Of a stretch of 64,000 nt of DNA, positions 1-10,937 are shown in pieces (the first letter of the stretch is position 1; the number at the start of each line of letters is the position of its first letter). The stretch covers positions 70,171,973 through 70,235,972 of the forward strand of contig OX328130.1 in NCBI GenBank assembly GCA_946811695.1. Reading direction: 5' to 3'. The translations under genes and the position numbers were made by a program. Below the pieces are notes generated by a model. It ran no database searches, was not told the origin of the DNA, and worked only from the letters and a program-made list of their open reading frames with translations. The stretch comes from Gonocerus acuteangulatus. Its lineage: Eukaryota; Arthropoda; Insecta; Hemiptera; Coreidae.

Positions 1-1577
1 TCCATAACATCGGAATTCTATCCGTAACAGCGAGCTGGATTGACTAGAGTTTTGATATCTTCTTGAGCGAGCATAGCAAGCGGAAATGCATAGCACGTCT
101 GTCCAAAAGTCATCCTACACATTCTCCTTAATATGCATGTTTATTAATATGCTGTTTATGCCAACTTTTATAGCCTTCATGCAGTGAACTTTAGTGCTTA
201 ATAACTTCTTTCCTAGTTGAGAGCAACTTTTTTTTAACGGATTCGTGTTAAGTGCATCAAAATATGTTATAGTGCAAAATTTGAAATATCTTTCTCAGGA
301 CCCTCTTGTTCAGTTTTACCGTAGATAGTTAGCTGTCGAGATGATAAGCAATCAGGGAATAGTTGGGATCGGCTTGGAAAACATCATTACGATTTTTGTA
401 AAAATCTGTATTAAGGAAGTTTCGGCTACTCTTTGGTAGCCTATGCAGCTAAAAGACAAAACAATTGCGGAATTTGTGTTAACAAAACATTTTCTTATAA
501 GTGATTTTTATTTTTAGATCTACCTTAGAAATAGTTCTTTTTTGGCTTAATTATTCTGTTTATTAATTCTGTATTTGTGTTTTGTCTTTTAGGTAACAAA
601 GGCTACTAACGAGTAACCGAAACATTCTTAATTCAATTTTTACAATGATCGTATTGATATTTTTCCTAGCTGAATACCATCTATTCCCTGGCTGCATGAT
701 AAATTATGGTCTTTCCTCACAAAAATGTTTTCTTTTATTTATTTTTTTTTTGCTAACATTATTATCTAATCTAGATGTCGTTTTTTGTTATTTTATCTTC
801 TTTGTCAAAATTGGTATTTCAGTTTTATATATATATGACCTTCCGCCTATTATTAAATAATAAATATTTAGTTAGTAATATTTTTAGAAATTATGAATTC
901 CGCTACCATTGTTCAACATTTTTAAGGCTGCTAATTCCATAATCATTCTAAAATTTTTAGTATCCTCTTTAACATATGATTTACATTTTTAGCAGTTTTT
1001 ATTAATTGTTTTAAATGTATATAAAATTTTAAGTTTATAGAGAATCTGTGTATCATTTTAAGCTAAAAGTTAAGGCTTTTTCTTTTCAAGTTAAATTATT
1101 TTCTTTTTAATGAGCATGAAATTCACATTCAAGTCATGAAATTGGCTTTCACAAAAGTAGTTGACACCCTGATATAAGACTTAAACTCTTTAATGCTCCG
1201 ATTCCACTGGCAATAAAACGTTTAATGAAAACTTGTACGGTTCACAATAAACTGAAAGAAAATGAAAGACAAGTAAAAGAGACTTTTTATATTTTCAAAA
1301 CCAATATTTAACCTTATTACCTCTGGGTGGTACAAGTATAGCCAATGATGTGAAGGGTGGGCTCGCGTTATACGTACACCGTAGCTGTGCGATAAGATCA
1401 GGGCACTCTCGGTCTCGGTGGCCCTCATCGTTCCCTTCTATACCTTTTTTCCTGTCTTAAAGTTGTTTAAAAATTTTTTTTTCTCTCTTTGTATGCTTCT
1501 TCAACCATTCGGCTTTTTTGGAGGGAAGGACCATGAAAAACCATGAGTCAAGCCGATCATGGTGAGTGCTGAACCCA
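1..1577. other. AT-rich non-coding stretch upstream of the PC-esterase exons
   Basis: I see no convincing exon on either strand here. The stretch probably lies in the long intron before the first visible PC-esterase exon. It holds a dispersed repeat at about 150-310, whose inverted copy is at 37490-37660, and a foldback at 415-635. The only sizeable open frame, at 645-860, encodes a hydrophobic AT-driven peptide without recognisable motifs. Confidence 0.5.
415..635. repeat. Foldback (inverted repeat) with TTTCGGCTACT arms
   Basis: The arm at about 415-468 (GTTTCGGCTACTCTTTGG onward to AAAAGACAAAAC) is matched in reverse complement by 572-635. The loop is about 104 bp. A related single arm occurs at 46194-46250, so this is a dispersed repeat family and not a unique hairpin. 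Confidence 0.6.
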
Positions 1578-2430
1578 GATTGCATATATAAGTCTAGAGC
1601 GCTGGGAAACTGCTTTTTATCTCTGCTTATAAGCGTCTAGAGTGCTGAGGGAACTGTTTTTCATTCCCACGTATATGTGACGAGAGCGCTGGGGGAACTG
1701 CTTTTCAGACCCGCTTATATACGTCTAGAATGCTGGGGGAACTGCTTTTCAGGACCACTTATATGAGCCTAGAGTGCTGGGGAACTGCTTTTCACACCCA
1801 TATATATATAAGCGTCTCCAGCGCTGGGGATGCTGCTTTCCACGCCTGCATATAAGCATCTAGAGCGTGAGGGGCACTGCTTTTTTCACCTGCATATAAG
1901 CATCTAGAGCGCTGCAGGAGCTACTTTCCACGCCTGCATATAAGTGTCTAGAGCGTGAGGGGCACTGCTTTTTTCACCTGCATATAAGCATCTAGAGCGC
2001 TGCAGGAGCTGCTTTTCATCCTCGTATTTATGCGTCTACAGTGCTGAAGATGCTGCTTTCCAAGCCTGCATATAAGCGTCTAGAGTGTGAGGGGCACTGC
2101 TTTTTTCACCTGCATATAAGCATCTAGAGCGCTGCAGGAGCTGCTTTTCATCCCCGTATATATGCGCCTACAGCGCTGAGGATGCTGCTTTCCACGCCTG
2201 CATATAAGCGTCTAGAGCGCGAGGAGGCACTGCTTTTTTCGCCCGCATATAAGCATCTAGAGCGCTGCAGGAGCTGCTTTTCATCCCCTTATATATGTGT
2301 CTACAGCACTGGGGATGCTGCTTTCCACGCCTGCATATAAGTGTCTAGAGCGTGACGGGGACTGCTTTTCACCCCAGCATATATGCACCTAGAGTGCTGA
2401 GGACACTTCTTTTCACGCCTGCATGTGTCT
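1578..2430. repeat. Minisatellite of ~46-bp units with higher-order pattern
   Basis: About eighteen diverged units of roughly 46 bp repeat the theme CATATAAGCGTCTAGAGCGC followed by a CTGCTTTTCA block. In the right half a trio of monomer variants repeats about every 138 bp (the GCTGCAGGAGCTGC variant recurs near 1991, 2130 and 2265), a small higher-order repeat. The array lies in the intron immediately upstream of the first visible PC-esterase exon. Confidence 0.8.
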
Positions 2431-2541
2431 AGAGCATTTAAAGGATTAAACATTTTTTTGTTTATTTATAATTCTATCTCATTTGTTTGAATGAATTTGT
2501 TTCCTGCATTCAATGATTCTATTTTTTTTTTTACTAATCAG

Positions 2542-5500
2542 GCGTTCAGCTGATGGAATTCATTTTCTGCCTCCTGCTGTACGTTTTCTTATAAATCTTT
2601 TCCTGACTCATATAGGTGGGTATAGAACTGATATTTGATCCCATTCCTTCTTTTCTTTATAATGAAAGTATAATCCTTTTGTAGCTTTATCATGGGACAT
2701 CAAGTTACCTGAACGGTTGCGAGTGAATACTTCTCCACTAGAGAATGAAATAAGGTCTGCGATGAATATACCATCCCAAAAGGTTGACAATATGGTTAAA
2801 AAAATGGATGAAATCGCTAATAATTTGAGCTGTATTGTTAAACCAGGTAGATATTTTGCATTTTTACACAATACAGTAAATATTTTATAGTTATCAGTAA
2901 GTAAATTAATGATTATTTATTTAAATATTAACGTGCTTTTATAAAAATTATTGATTTTTATGGATTACCACCCTTTTCTAGCCAGGATAGTCTAAGCGTA
3001 TGCTTTTGTTTTTTCAATGACGGCCTCGAACCCACAATCTTCGGCACAAAGTGTTCACGCTTTAACACTCTTGGCAATGCAACCATATTATAATTCATAT
3101 TATATCAGGGTATTCATATAATATTTTAATTGTAATTAGCGCTTTTAGTCCCTCTCAATATTGAGGAACCCACCCGCTTATGAGGTGATGTTATGACGCA
3201 ATCAGGATGTGCTGACTAGAAAATTTCATGTTTCAGAACCCATGGAACACGAAAATAAACGGCCAAACTTCCAGAGTCGATGCAGGATGAAAAAAGAATA
3301 AAAAAAAGTTCTTTAGCGTATATCTAGTTTTTGCTTTGTTTCCGAGACAAACGAAAAAAAAAAAAAAAAACTTAAGGAAATTATCAAAAGGCAGTCTTTC
3401 ATAAGGCATTGAAAGTATAAGTTTTTATTCCGAGTCATTCCATGTCAAATCAACACACTTTTTTCCCTCACCATCTCGGATTGTGATGAAATTTGCTACA
3501 TTCATAGGGAATAAGAAAACCACCAAATTTTAGCTTAATATCTCAAACGGTTTCCAAAATATGGCCTTGTAAAGTTTGTCAAAACCTGTCAAAATCGCTC
3601 TGCAGTACATCATTTAAAAGATCAGAACTCCTCTCCTATTTATGTTAAAAACATGGAAAGGGTGTCATTTTTTAGCTCTTTATATGCCCTTTCGAATGAT
3701 GTGTAACACATGATAGATTAGCCTTAAGACATGGGGTCTTCTTGGATAGCTAAATGACGGAGAAGGTCCTTTAGGATGAAGGAAGGTAACTTTTAGTTCA
3801 TCTTCGTCTTCGTTTTTGTCGATTATATATGCAAGCCACCAGCTAGAGTTGTAGGCTACGCTAATATAGTCATTACAGTCTGCAAAGATCATTTTCTCTG
3901 TTGGTGGTGATATTGATACTTGAGAAGAAACTGTTGATTCTGAGAAGATTTTCACAGATAACTTATTTTTGCTTGAGGCATCAGGTATAAAGCTATGGTA
4001 TTGTCAAGTTCCCTTTATTGTCAGTGCTTCACTAAACCGTTTTTTCAAAAATCGATCTGCCAAGACATAATCTTCTTGCGTCCCGTAATCAAAATGAATG
4101 CCAGAAATATTTACAACTGACCATTCGTACAATTCGTGTGGTGTTAATATTTGGTTCTGAAATGGTCGTTGCAAACTAGCTTTTGCAGCTAATCTTTTGA
4201 CGGTGCCACCAAGTCCATCATTTGGGCCCTTACCCCAGGGCATGGCAAAAAATGCCATTCAGCTTCAATGCTAAAATCTTCATTATGGTGACATAGGTTT
4301 ATGAAATTGTTTTTGTTCTTGTATTGAGCTGCACATCCATCAGAAAAATAAATGAACTTTTGCGGAACTTCTCCAAACTTAATGGTCAAAAAATGAACAA
4401 GCTTCTTTTGAAAACTGTACACGGCAACAGTGTTGTGTTCAAGACATTCTGAAATTACATACCTTAAATGTTTGCGTTTACCCTCTTCTCTGTAATAAAT
4501 TAAGAAAGGATGTACTGTAGCTTGTTCACTAACCCAGTGATAACTATGTGCTTCATTTTGCACAATCATGCTGTAATTGTTTTGCAAAATCCAGTGTTAT
4601 GACAAACTCACAGGAGTTTAAATTGTCTTTTACCTTGTTCAGGTATAAACTTTGTTGCTTTGCAACAAAGTCATGTCTAATTAAAATCTCCAACTTGCTG
4701 CAAAACATGTCAATGAATTCGGCTGATGATTTCACTATAGTCTCTAAAGAACATCGGTCAACAGATATCCATTGCCTGAATGTCACTTTTTCAATTAGGT
4801 TTTCTTCAAATGATTCCTCTAGGATCTGTCTAACTTCTTCTCCTCTTGGACATGACGAACATTCATTCATTAAGCACTCTAATGATGGTGGATTGCATAA
4901 CATTTTTGCCATGCAGTGCTTGTATGTCTGCAATTCATTGTTAGTTATTGTTCCTAGTTTGGCATTTTCAATCATTAATTTGATATTCTGATGTGTTGTA
5001 CATACACGTACTGCATGAGTACCAGTTGGTCCAGCTAATATGCAATGATTAGGTCGCAGCTCGGCAAATTTTGAAAAACCTATCTTAGTGAAGGGAAATT
5101 CACTTTTATAAAGAGCATACGCCTCTTTGAGGTTGCATAAAATAAGTCTTTTTGAGACTTTAGTCTTGTTTCCACTTTGGTCAACTACGGTGAGGCAGTC
5201 CTTTATTCCTGGCATAACTCTACTAATCTCATCATTTTCATAGAAATAACGGACATTTTGAATTACTTCATTTGGCAAACTTTTACCAGGTTTAGGGTTT
5301 GGGCTTTCTAAAATTCCTTTTTCTCGAAGTATTTTCTTTGACTGACGCACCATGTAGTTTGTAGCATTAAACTCGCGCATTATTTTCCTGATGCCCCAAG
5401 CATTTGAACTATTTTAAATTATGTTGAGCTTGCAGCTTTACATGGCGTCAGTTAATTTTTTCCACCAAATAGATTTTTTCTTGGTTTTTTGGAAGAAGTG

Positions 5501-6827
5501 GTGGAAGATAAAACATATAATTTTAATGATTTTTATGTAGGCATTATGAAAGAATGCCTTTTCACACTTGTTTTAGTTTTTTGCGCTTTTCTCGAAAACT
5601 ACGCAAAAACTAGATACATGCCAAAGGACTTTTTTTCTTTCGTTTTTCATCCTGCATCGATTCCCAAAGTTTGGTTGTTTATTTTGGTGATATCCTTTAT
5701 ATATGTATTTTATCTGTTTGCCCTCTCAAAGGCTGATTTTTTTTAATTTTTTTTTTTTAATTGCATTTAATAGTAAAAGAAGTATTTTAGTAAAACAAGG
5801 TAAGAAAATGAGAAGCGTATTGGTAATAGTGATTTCCCAGGAGGAGCGTTGAGAAGGCGGGAGGAGTAATTTCCACTTAGGATACTATCAGTTTCCTGTT
5901 GTGGAGCCTTAAACCTTCCTTCTCTTTGATATTTTTTAAATATTTTTCACGAAAGATCAAAACCTCCGCTTCTTTTCCTTTACTCAGCGCACTAGCGATA
6001 TGAACGGAGCTGCACTACGATGACTCAGGATTTATAGAGAGATTGGTTATTTATTTGGATTCTTTTTTATAATTAATTTTCTAATTTTAGTGGCACCCCT
6101 GGGTAAGAAGAAGCGGAACAAGAAGAAGAAAAACAAAAATATTAAAACTGTCAACAATAATATTATAGCAATTGCAGGAAAGGAACCAATTGGTGGACGT
6201 CATCAAATGCTAGCCCCTCAGACATCATTTGCTCAGGAGGTACCTCAAGGTTGTGGTTCCGCCCTAAACGAGACACCAAAAGACTTCCGTCTTCTAAGCT
6301 TCGATGACTTCAGCCTCAATAGCGTTATTCAGTACGCCAACGAAAACTGGGGACAATTCAATTCTCAGTGTAACCAAAACAGAGAAAACTATCTTCCAAC
6401 AAACACATTTAACAATCGGTTTACGAGAAACTATCAAAGGAGCCGTTTACCTTCGGCTGCCGACGAGATTCGTAACGGTCCTTATAACAGGGGAAGGCAA
6501 AATAACTATTCTAATGAATCGAATCTTTGTTTCAATTATAACAATTACCAATCTAATTATCGTCAGCAGAGCGCATATCGTAACGACCAATATGAACCAA
6601 TAGTGCGTACCGTGTATAATGTTACTGAGTACTGGAAGCAATATCTTATGAATGCTGCTCTCCGAATCCAGGACTATCCTTGTAATTACGATCAACAATC
6701 CGCAGGGAGGAATTTTGGCAATCAATGGTCGAATCAATATTATTCGAACAATCCCGGGCCGATGCGGTCTCGACCCCAAGAGCGCAATCGTGCTTGGACT
6801 CCCTACGAGAGGAAACCATATTATTGA
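2542..6827 (+). CDS. PC-esterase domain protein (PCED1/FAM113-like), C-terminal three exons
   Basis: Three exons join in one frame: 2542-2615, 2685-2846 and 6091-6827 (stop TGA at 6825-6827). Acceptors are TTACTAATCAG, CCTTTTGTAG and CTAATTTTAG; donors are ATAG/GTGGGT and CCAG/GTAGAT. Intron phases agree (exit phase 1, entry phase 1, twice). Exon one encodes RSADGIHFLPPAVRFLINLF then LTHI. DGIH fits the Asp-x-x-His block of SGNH/GDSL-type PC-esterases, and LTHIxLSWxxKLP after it matches the end of the PCED1 domain. The family is thought to act on modified cell-surface or lipid-linked substrates, but its reaction is poorly known. Exon two is a helical linker. Exon three starts with a KKKRNKKKKNK patch, then a 200-residue Asn/Tyr/Gln/Arg-rich tail, probably disordered. 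Upstream exons with the nucleophile Ser block are outside the window. The GTG at 6090 is not a start: it straddles the splice site. Confidence 0.75.
2953..3095 (-). mobile_element. tRNA(Ser/Leu)-derived SINE, family C
   Basis: On the - strand the copy has a tRNA-like head: an A-box-like TTGCCAAGAGTGTTAAAGCG and a B box GGTTCGAGGCC at 3022-3032. The body that follows ends in CTAGAAAAGGGTGGTAA. The second copy at 48503-48635 (+) shares both head and body. It sits in the last intron of the PC-esterase gene. Confidence 0.6.
3137..3300 (+). mobile_element. HINE-like family 1, 5' fragment
   Basis: The copy starts with a diverged TTAGCGC block, then the GAGGAACCCACCCGCTTATG hairpin remnant and the segment GACTAGAAAATTTCATGTTTC, which match the start of the fuller family 1 copy at 25084. 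It is truncated before the internal (TA)n site. Confidence 0.6.
3680..5380 (-). pseudogene. Decayed gene of an uncharacterised DDE-like invertebrate family
   Basis: Four coding blocks follow each other on the - strand: 5380-4553, 4587-4189, 4258-4004 and 3955-3680. They are separated by a frameshift near 4584, a frameshift near 4240 and a TGA at 4004-4006, after which the frame stays open. Together they would span about 560 residues. Visible motifs are KIGFSKFAELRP, GTHAVRVCTTHQN and a Cys-rich CxxC stretch, then VITLDFA, FIYFSDGCAAQYKN and GKGPNDGLGGTVKR, and a C-terminal block ending VTFLHPKGPSPSF. I know the pattern from unnamed multi-copy proteins of cnidarians and arthropods. The acidic residues in LDF, SDG and NDG could be an RNase H-like DDD/E triad, which would make it a transposase; that is inference. 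A terminal-repeat-like GTCATTCCATGTCAAATCAA lies just beyond its 3' end at about 3438. It lies antisense in the PC-esterase intron. Confidence 0.7.
5755..6030 (+). mobile_element. HINE-like family 1, 3' fragment
   Basis: The segment runs from the GTAAAACAAGGTAAGAAAATG block to TATGAACGGAGCTGC and CTACGATGACTCAGG, which correspond to the 3' part and 3' subterminal repeat of family 1. It ends about 60 bp before the terminal PC-esterase exon, so the insertion came close to its acceptor. Confidence 0.6.
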
Positions 6828-6935
6828 CATTCGTAAATAAGTGACCGTTTCTCCCCTGTTTGTAAAGTTTTCTTTTATGTGTTTGTTTAAAGATGGTTTT
6901 CATAGTTCCTTCTGACATATTTTTACATCAACAAA

Positions 6936-6941
6936 AATAAA
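6936..6941 (+). terminator. Poly(A) signal AATAAA after the PC-esterase stop codon
   Basis: AATAAA lies 109 bp after the stop codon of the 6091-6827 exon and is followed by a T-rich tract, which is normal for an animal 3' end. This supports 6091-6827 being the terminal exon. Confidence 0.6.
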
Positions 6942-6949
6942 CCTTTTTT

Positions 6950-7478
6950 TTTTCTAGAAAATATGTATCTTTTTCTCCAAGCAGTATTGTTTAACTCTTT
7001 GGTGAAAAATTGTTAACCTCATTGTTATATTATCATAGTCAACATTAATTATTTGAAGTATTTTTTTGTGTTTTTATTAATGAATATTTAAAAAGTGTAT
7101 TGAATAATTTAATTGAAAATACTCTGTATTTTATGTAAAACATGAATCATAGTTTATTTTAAAAATAAACAATGTATTTTTTCATTTTTAGTTAATTATT
7201 TTTGGCAATCTTTGACCTGTCAAATGAATAATAGAGTTAAATATTACAATTTAGATTATATTCTTAACATACTTTCCCCTATCCCTCCTAACATACTTTC
7301 CCCTATCCCTCCTTACATACTTTCCCCTATCCCTCTAAACATATTCTGAACATACTTTCCCCTATCCCTCTAAAGAAATTGCGGAATTCAAAATAGAAAA
7401 GTCCACTTTTCTTATTTATTTCTATGACAGGGGGTCTAAAAAGCAGTATATCATTCGTTCACATTTACTGCTTTATTG
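6950..7478. repeat. AT-rich spacer with a short tandem repeat
   Basis: At 7258-7376 the phrase AACATACTTTCCCCTATCCC is repeated four times at about 24-bp spacing, the last spacing being longer. The rest is AT-rich with no recognised gene. Confidence 0.7.
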
Positions 7479-7756
7479 GATATCTTTTGTCCGACATGTT
7501 TTGTACTTTGTGCCACACCTCTTCAGGGGCTTTCCTTTGCAAAAGTATTATTTGCAAATCTCCAAATTCATATATTTTACATAATAAATTAAAAATATAA
7601 TTTTTTCAAATGTTAATTTATTTTGGGGGGGAAAATGTATATTTTTGTAAAAAATATGAATTTGGAGGTTTAAAAAAAATACTTTTGCATAGGAAAGCCC
7701 CTGAAGAGGTTCAACACAAAGCAAAAAACTTGTCGGGCAAAAGATATCAAATTTCA
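7479..7756. repeat. Foldback element with ~100-bp arms
   Basis: The arm at about 7480-7587 (GGATATCTTTTGTCCGACATG, then CTCTTCAGGGGCTTTCC) is matched in reverse complement by about 7637-7755. The loop is about 50 bp. It looks like a MITE-type hairpin; no target duplication is clear. Confidence 0.65.
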
Positions 7757-7759
7757 TGT

Positions 7760-9855
7760 CATGAGCTTCCAGATAAACTTATATTGAGTAATTTGATGTT
7801 GGGAATAGGATGAAACCATTTTTAAGGTGATAACTCTTTTTGAAGAATGAAACTAGAATTTTTGTTTTGGTTGCTCAAAAATTACAGATTGAGCTGGAAG
7901 TTTTTCAAGATGCTTGATGAAAGAAAAAAAACAAAAAAAAACAGTAACCTAGTTTGCAGTGGATAATCGAATGAACCCATTTTCCAAGCCTTACCTGAGA
8001 AAAGTGAAAAAAATTAAAAAAGTTCCGAAATTTTTTTTTGGTAATTTTTGAAAATTTTTCAAGATGTTTGGCATTCATGCAAACTAACTTAGTTACATTT
8101 GGAGAATAGGAAGTATTAGAAAGAGTAATAAACAGACGGTCAGTTTTGGGATTTTTGTTTACAGGTTTTTAGGTTCTCATATCATACAATGATTGATTGG
8201 AAATGAAGTATCGATTATCGGTCTTCATTTTCTGGAGGCATTAATGTGCGTCCGATATTTGAAAAAAATGGTGACAGACTGACTAATACATCAGTCTTCA
8301 GGTTCAAAATTGGTCAACTTATTGGTCTAGTAGAGGGTCATAGGAAACCCTACGTAAGCTATTATTAATCCCAATAAAATTATGGATTAACCTTAATAAA
8401 TTGAAAGACTACATTTTATTACCTCAGCCATTTACTACAAGATAAAATCAAAATTGCAACATGAATTTGGAATAAACTCAGCTTGTGAAATAAATCTCCA
8501 GAGCACCTTGGAATAAAGTTCCATCTTGTGGGGGTGGGGCGGAAGAGAAAACGGAAGAATGGGGAGATAAGGAAACATCCTGTCCCCCCCTCCATCCATT
8601 GTGGAATAAGCAAGTTTTACAGAAGCCTCCAGCCATAAAGGGGTTTAAACTCTTGCTTCTTCTTCCATTGTACTCTTAATAGAATCTCATCGAAACAAGA
8701 ATTTGGAGTGTTAAATACATAAATATATTATCGAAGTTGAGATGGTCGGGGTTTGATCATAATACAAGATTGTTATAAAAGTCCTTGTGCATACACAAGT
8801 TGTTTAATTTGAGGTCTCAATAATTTAATCATTATTCCTTCTCTGACGAATTTCACTGAAAAATTAGGAAGAAAAATTTGTCATCCGCGGCTTTCTTAGG
8901 CGTTATTGGAAAAAGGTTTAACCTTTTGACTGCTACATTCAACACACTGGCGTTGTGTGCGAGTCACGTGGAATTCATTTGGCAAGCGGTGCACGCAGAG
9001 CTGATTCATATTTTTTTCATCCCTTTACTCAGGTTAGTCCTAATACAGGACACAAGAGAAAGTTGTACAGGGTGGCACAAAAGTAATGGTCATCCGTCGG
9101 CCAGATGATTCTCCAATGAGAGATCGGAAAAAATAGCCCCCATATTGACCCCCTGAAAATTTAATGTTATTCAAGGTCAATTTTTTTTATTGCATATTTT
9201 GAAACTACGAATCATGAGGAAGAAAAAAGTCAACGGCACCATAGGTCAGAAATGACTCCTTATGGACAAAATGACCATTAACAGCGTATAAGTGGGCCAT
9301 TCCATTCCAATCATCAAATGGAGGCCGATTTTGATAATTTTTTTTTGCATGTTCTGCTAACATTGCCTCACGCAAAAATACCTCGTTTGAATTTTTTAAA
9401 AAAGCATCTTCCAGTATAAAAAAAAAAAATAAGTATATTGAACAATGGCCCTCTCAGCTCATTCATTGAAGAAACATTACTCACATTTTACAATTGGCAT
9501 GAATGCCTTCATGAGGTTATTCTCGAAGCTTATCAAGAGCTCTTTGCCATAAGACTAGATTCATTTAAAAATAATTATTGGCATTAAGAGACTCACGTTA
9601 TTTTATACAGCTTAGGAATGTATGTATATGTTAGGGAATAATATTAGATCCACTACAACCATCACAGATTATTCGCTTCCCAGAGGAATATCGTTAATGA
9701 CCTACAGGGTTGACAAGCCAAAAAAAAAAAAAAAAAACAGCTTAAGCTTAGATATAAAAAATATTTATTTTAGAAATAAGCAAAGTTGGTCAAAAAGAGT
9801 AAAGTTTTTCTACATAAACATATTATTAATATATTAAACTTTGCATCAAATCCAG
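7760..9855. other. Non-coding, AT-rich; no assigned gene
   Basis: I see no repeat shared with the rest of the window and no firm gene. TACAGGGTGGCACAAAAG at 9065 looks like the outer end of a mariner-type or similar element, but no matching inverted end is nearby. At about 9440-9585 a + strand frame stays open and includes EETLLTFYNWHECLHEVILE; it has an acceptor-like CCCTCTCAG but no good donor, so I leave it unassigned. Confidence 0.3.
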
Positions 9856-9994
9856 TTTAGAACTTGCCGAGAAAAGATACGTCCAAGTTGAGCATGTTCC
9901 AGGACTCGGTGTACTGACCATTAAGAAAGGAAGTACGCTACAGGATGCTTTAAAGAATCTATTAAAGAAATGGCTCAGCTTAGAAAATCTCTAG
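9856..9994 (+). CDS. Possible host exon, unidentified (ubiquitin-fold/RBD-like pattern)
   Basis: A 44-codon frame runs from 9860 to TAG at 9992-9994 after acceptor-like ends (ATCCAG or GTTTAG). It contains RYVQVEHVPGLGVLTIKKGS and LQDALKNLLKKWLSLENL. The composition looks coding and is unlike the transposon fragments here. The pattern of a strand pair, TIKKGSTLQDAL and then a helix recalls ubiquitin-like Ras-binding domains, where the next strand would follow; the segment at 10152 (SVFRINPTGETE) could supply it. There is no GT donor at the right place after this frame, so it may be a true C-terminus, a pseudogene, or chance. Confidence 0.35.
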
Positions 9995-10151
9995 AAATAA
10001 TCCTGCAGAATATATCTTCTCTCAGAAGTCATAAAAGAACAAAGCTATTTCTATAGGAAACTTTTTATTTCCTTTTTTTTAATAGTACCTCATATGTATT
10101 CAGCTTAAAGAAGAAAGCTAAGAATATAATATTTTGTATTTTCCCCTCTAG

Positions 10152-10192
10152 TTGAATCAGTGTTCCGCATAAATCCTACAGGCGAGACGGAG
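10152..10192 (+). CDS. Possible 41-bp host exon, unidentified
   Basis: It is bounded by a strong acceptor, TATTTTCCCCTCTAG, and a good donor, GAG/GTAAAT. Only one frame is open, encoding ESVFRINPTGETE (entry phase 1, exit phase 0). If the donor is not used, the frame ends at a TGA 12 bp later. It may continue the domain begun at 9856-9994. Support is limited to the splice signals and the open frame. Confidence 0.3.
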
Positions 10193-10204
10193 GTAAATTT
10201 ATGA

Positions 10205-10937
10205 ACAGGTTGTATAGCTGTAAGAAGACAGGGAAGAAGAGAGATAGAGAAAGCTTGGAAAAACAGTAAGCATCTGTTTAAATTCCAACTCCCGCACGAT
10301 CCTATTTCCTCTTAGTACCTCGCATTTATATTCCTAAAGGGGGAGGGGGGGGGGGTGAGTTTTATGTATGACACACTTCCAGCGGCCCCCCGCATAAAGG
10401 GAGTTTTGTAGAAGTTATACAGGTCTTTTGCATTCTTCAGCGGATGGGATGTGGCTTCAGATGTAGGCTCTGGGTCTCTGCTGGAATATCACTTTATCTT
10501 CTTACGACCACTTTTCGGAAAATGGGAAAGTCCGAAAAGGTCTTGTTCTTCCTTTTATCCAATTTCTCCAATTTTCTGCAAATATATTTCTGACTAGATG
10601 TGCCCGCGACTTCGTCCGCTTGGATAGTGACTTAGGGCAGCATTTTTGGATATATATTTCGGAAAATAAACACCGTCGTATGGATGTTCAAAAAAAAAAT
10701 ACAATATTTTTCAGGCGGAAGGTCAATAAAAAAGAATTAACAAAGTCAATTCATTTATTCTTGCTCTACTCAATTCTTTTTTATTGACCTTCCGACTGAA
10801 AAATATTGGATTTAAGAAGATTGGGTTACAATAAAATTAATAATTAAAAAAAAATTACTTTACAGTAATGCTTCTCTGTACACGATATTAGACGTATAGC
10901 CATGGGGGTTCAAAGCATACAGGCTGCTAGGATTGCT
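10205..10937. other. Mostly non-coding; contains a Helitron-like 3' end at about 10597-10680
   Basis: On the - strand the segment ends GAAGTCGCGGGCACATCTAG at 10597, which is typical of Helitron 3' ends (CTAG, a small hairpin, GTCGCGGGC). Only this end is recognisable. A G-rich run lies near 10341-10354. No gene is seen. Confidence 0.35.

Noticed and set aside
645..860. Hydrophobic 71-residue frame
   Set aside because: AT-driven composition, no homology pattern and no gene context.
5489..5746. Hydrophobic 85-residue frame
   Set aside because: It starts at TTG, lies in an intron between repeats, and has no motif.
6090..6092. GTG as a start codon for the Asn/Tyr-rich protein
   Set aside because: The G belongs to the AG splice acceptor. 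The codon is formed by the last base of exon two and TG of exon three.
6304..6918. Four open frames overlapping the 6091-6827 exon in other frames
   Set aside because: They are shadow frames. The exon frame is the one that matches upstream exons in phase and ends before a poly(A) signal.
9065..9720. Complete mariner-like element starting TACAGGGTGGC
   Set aside because: The second TACAGGGTTG at 9702 is in direct, not inverted, orientation, and no transposase is present.
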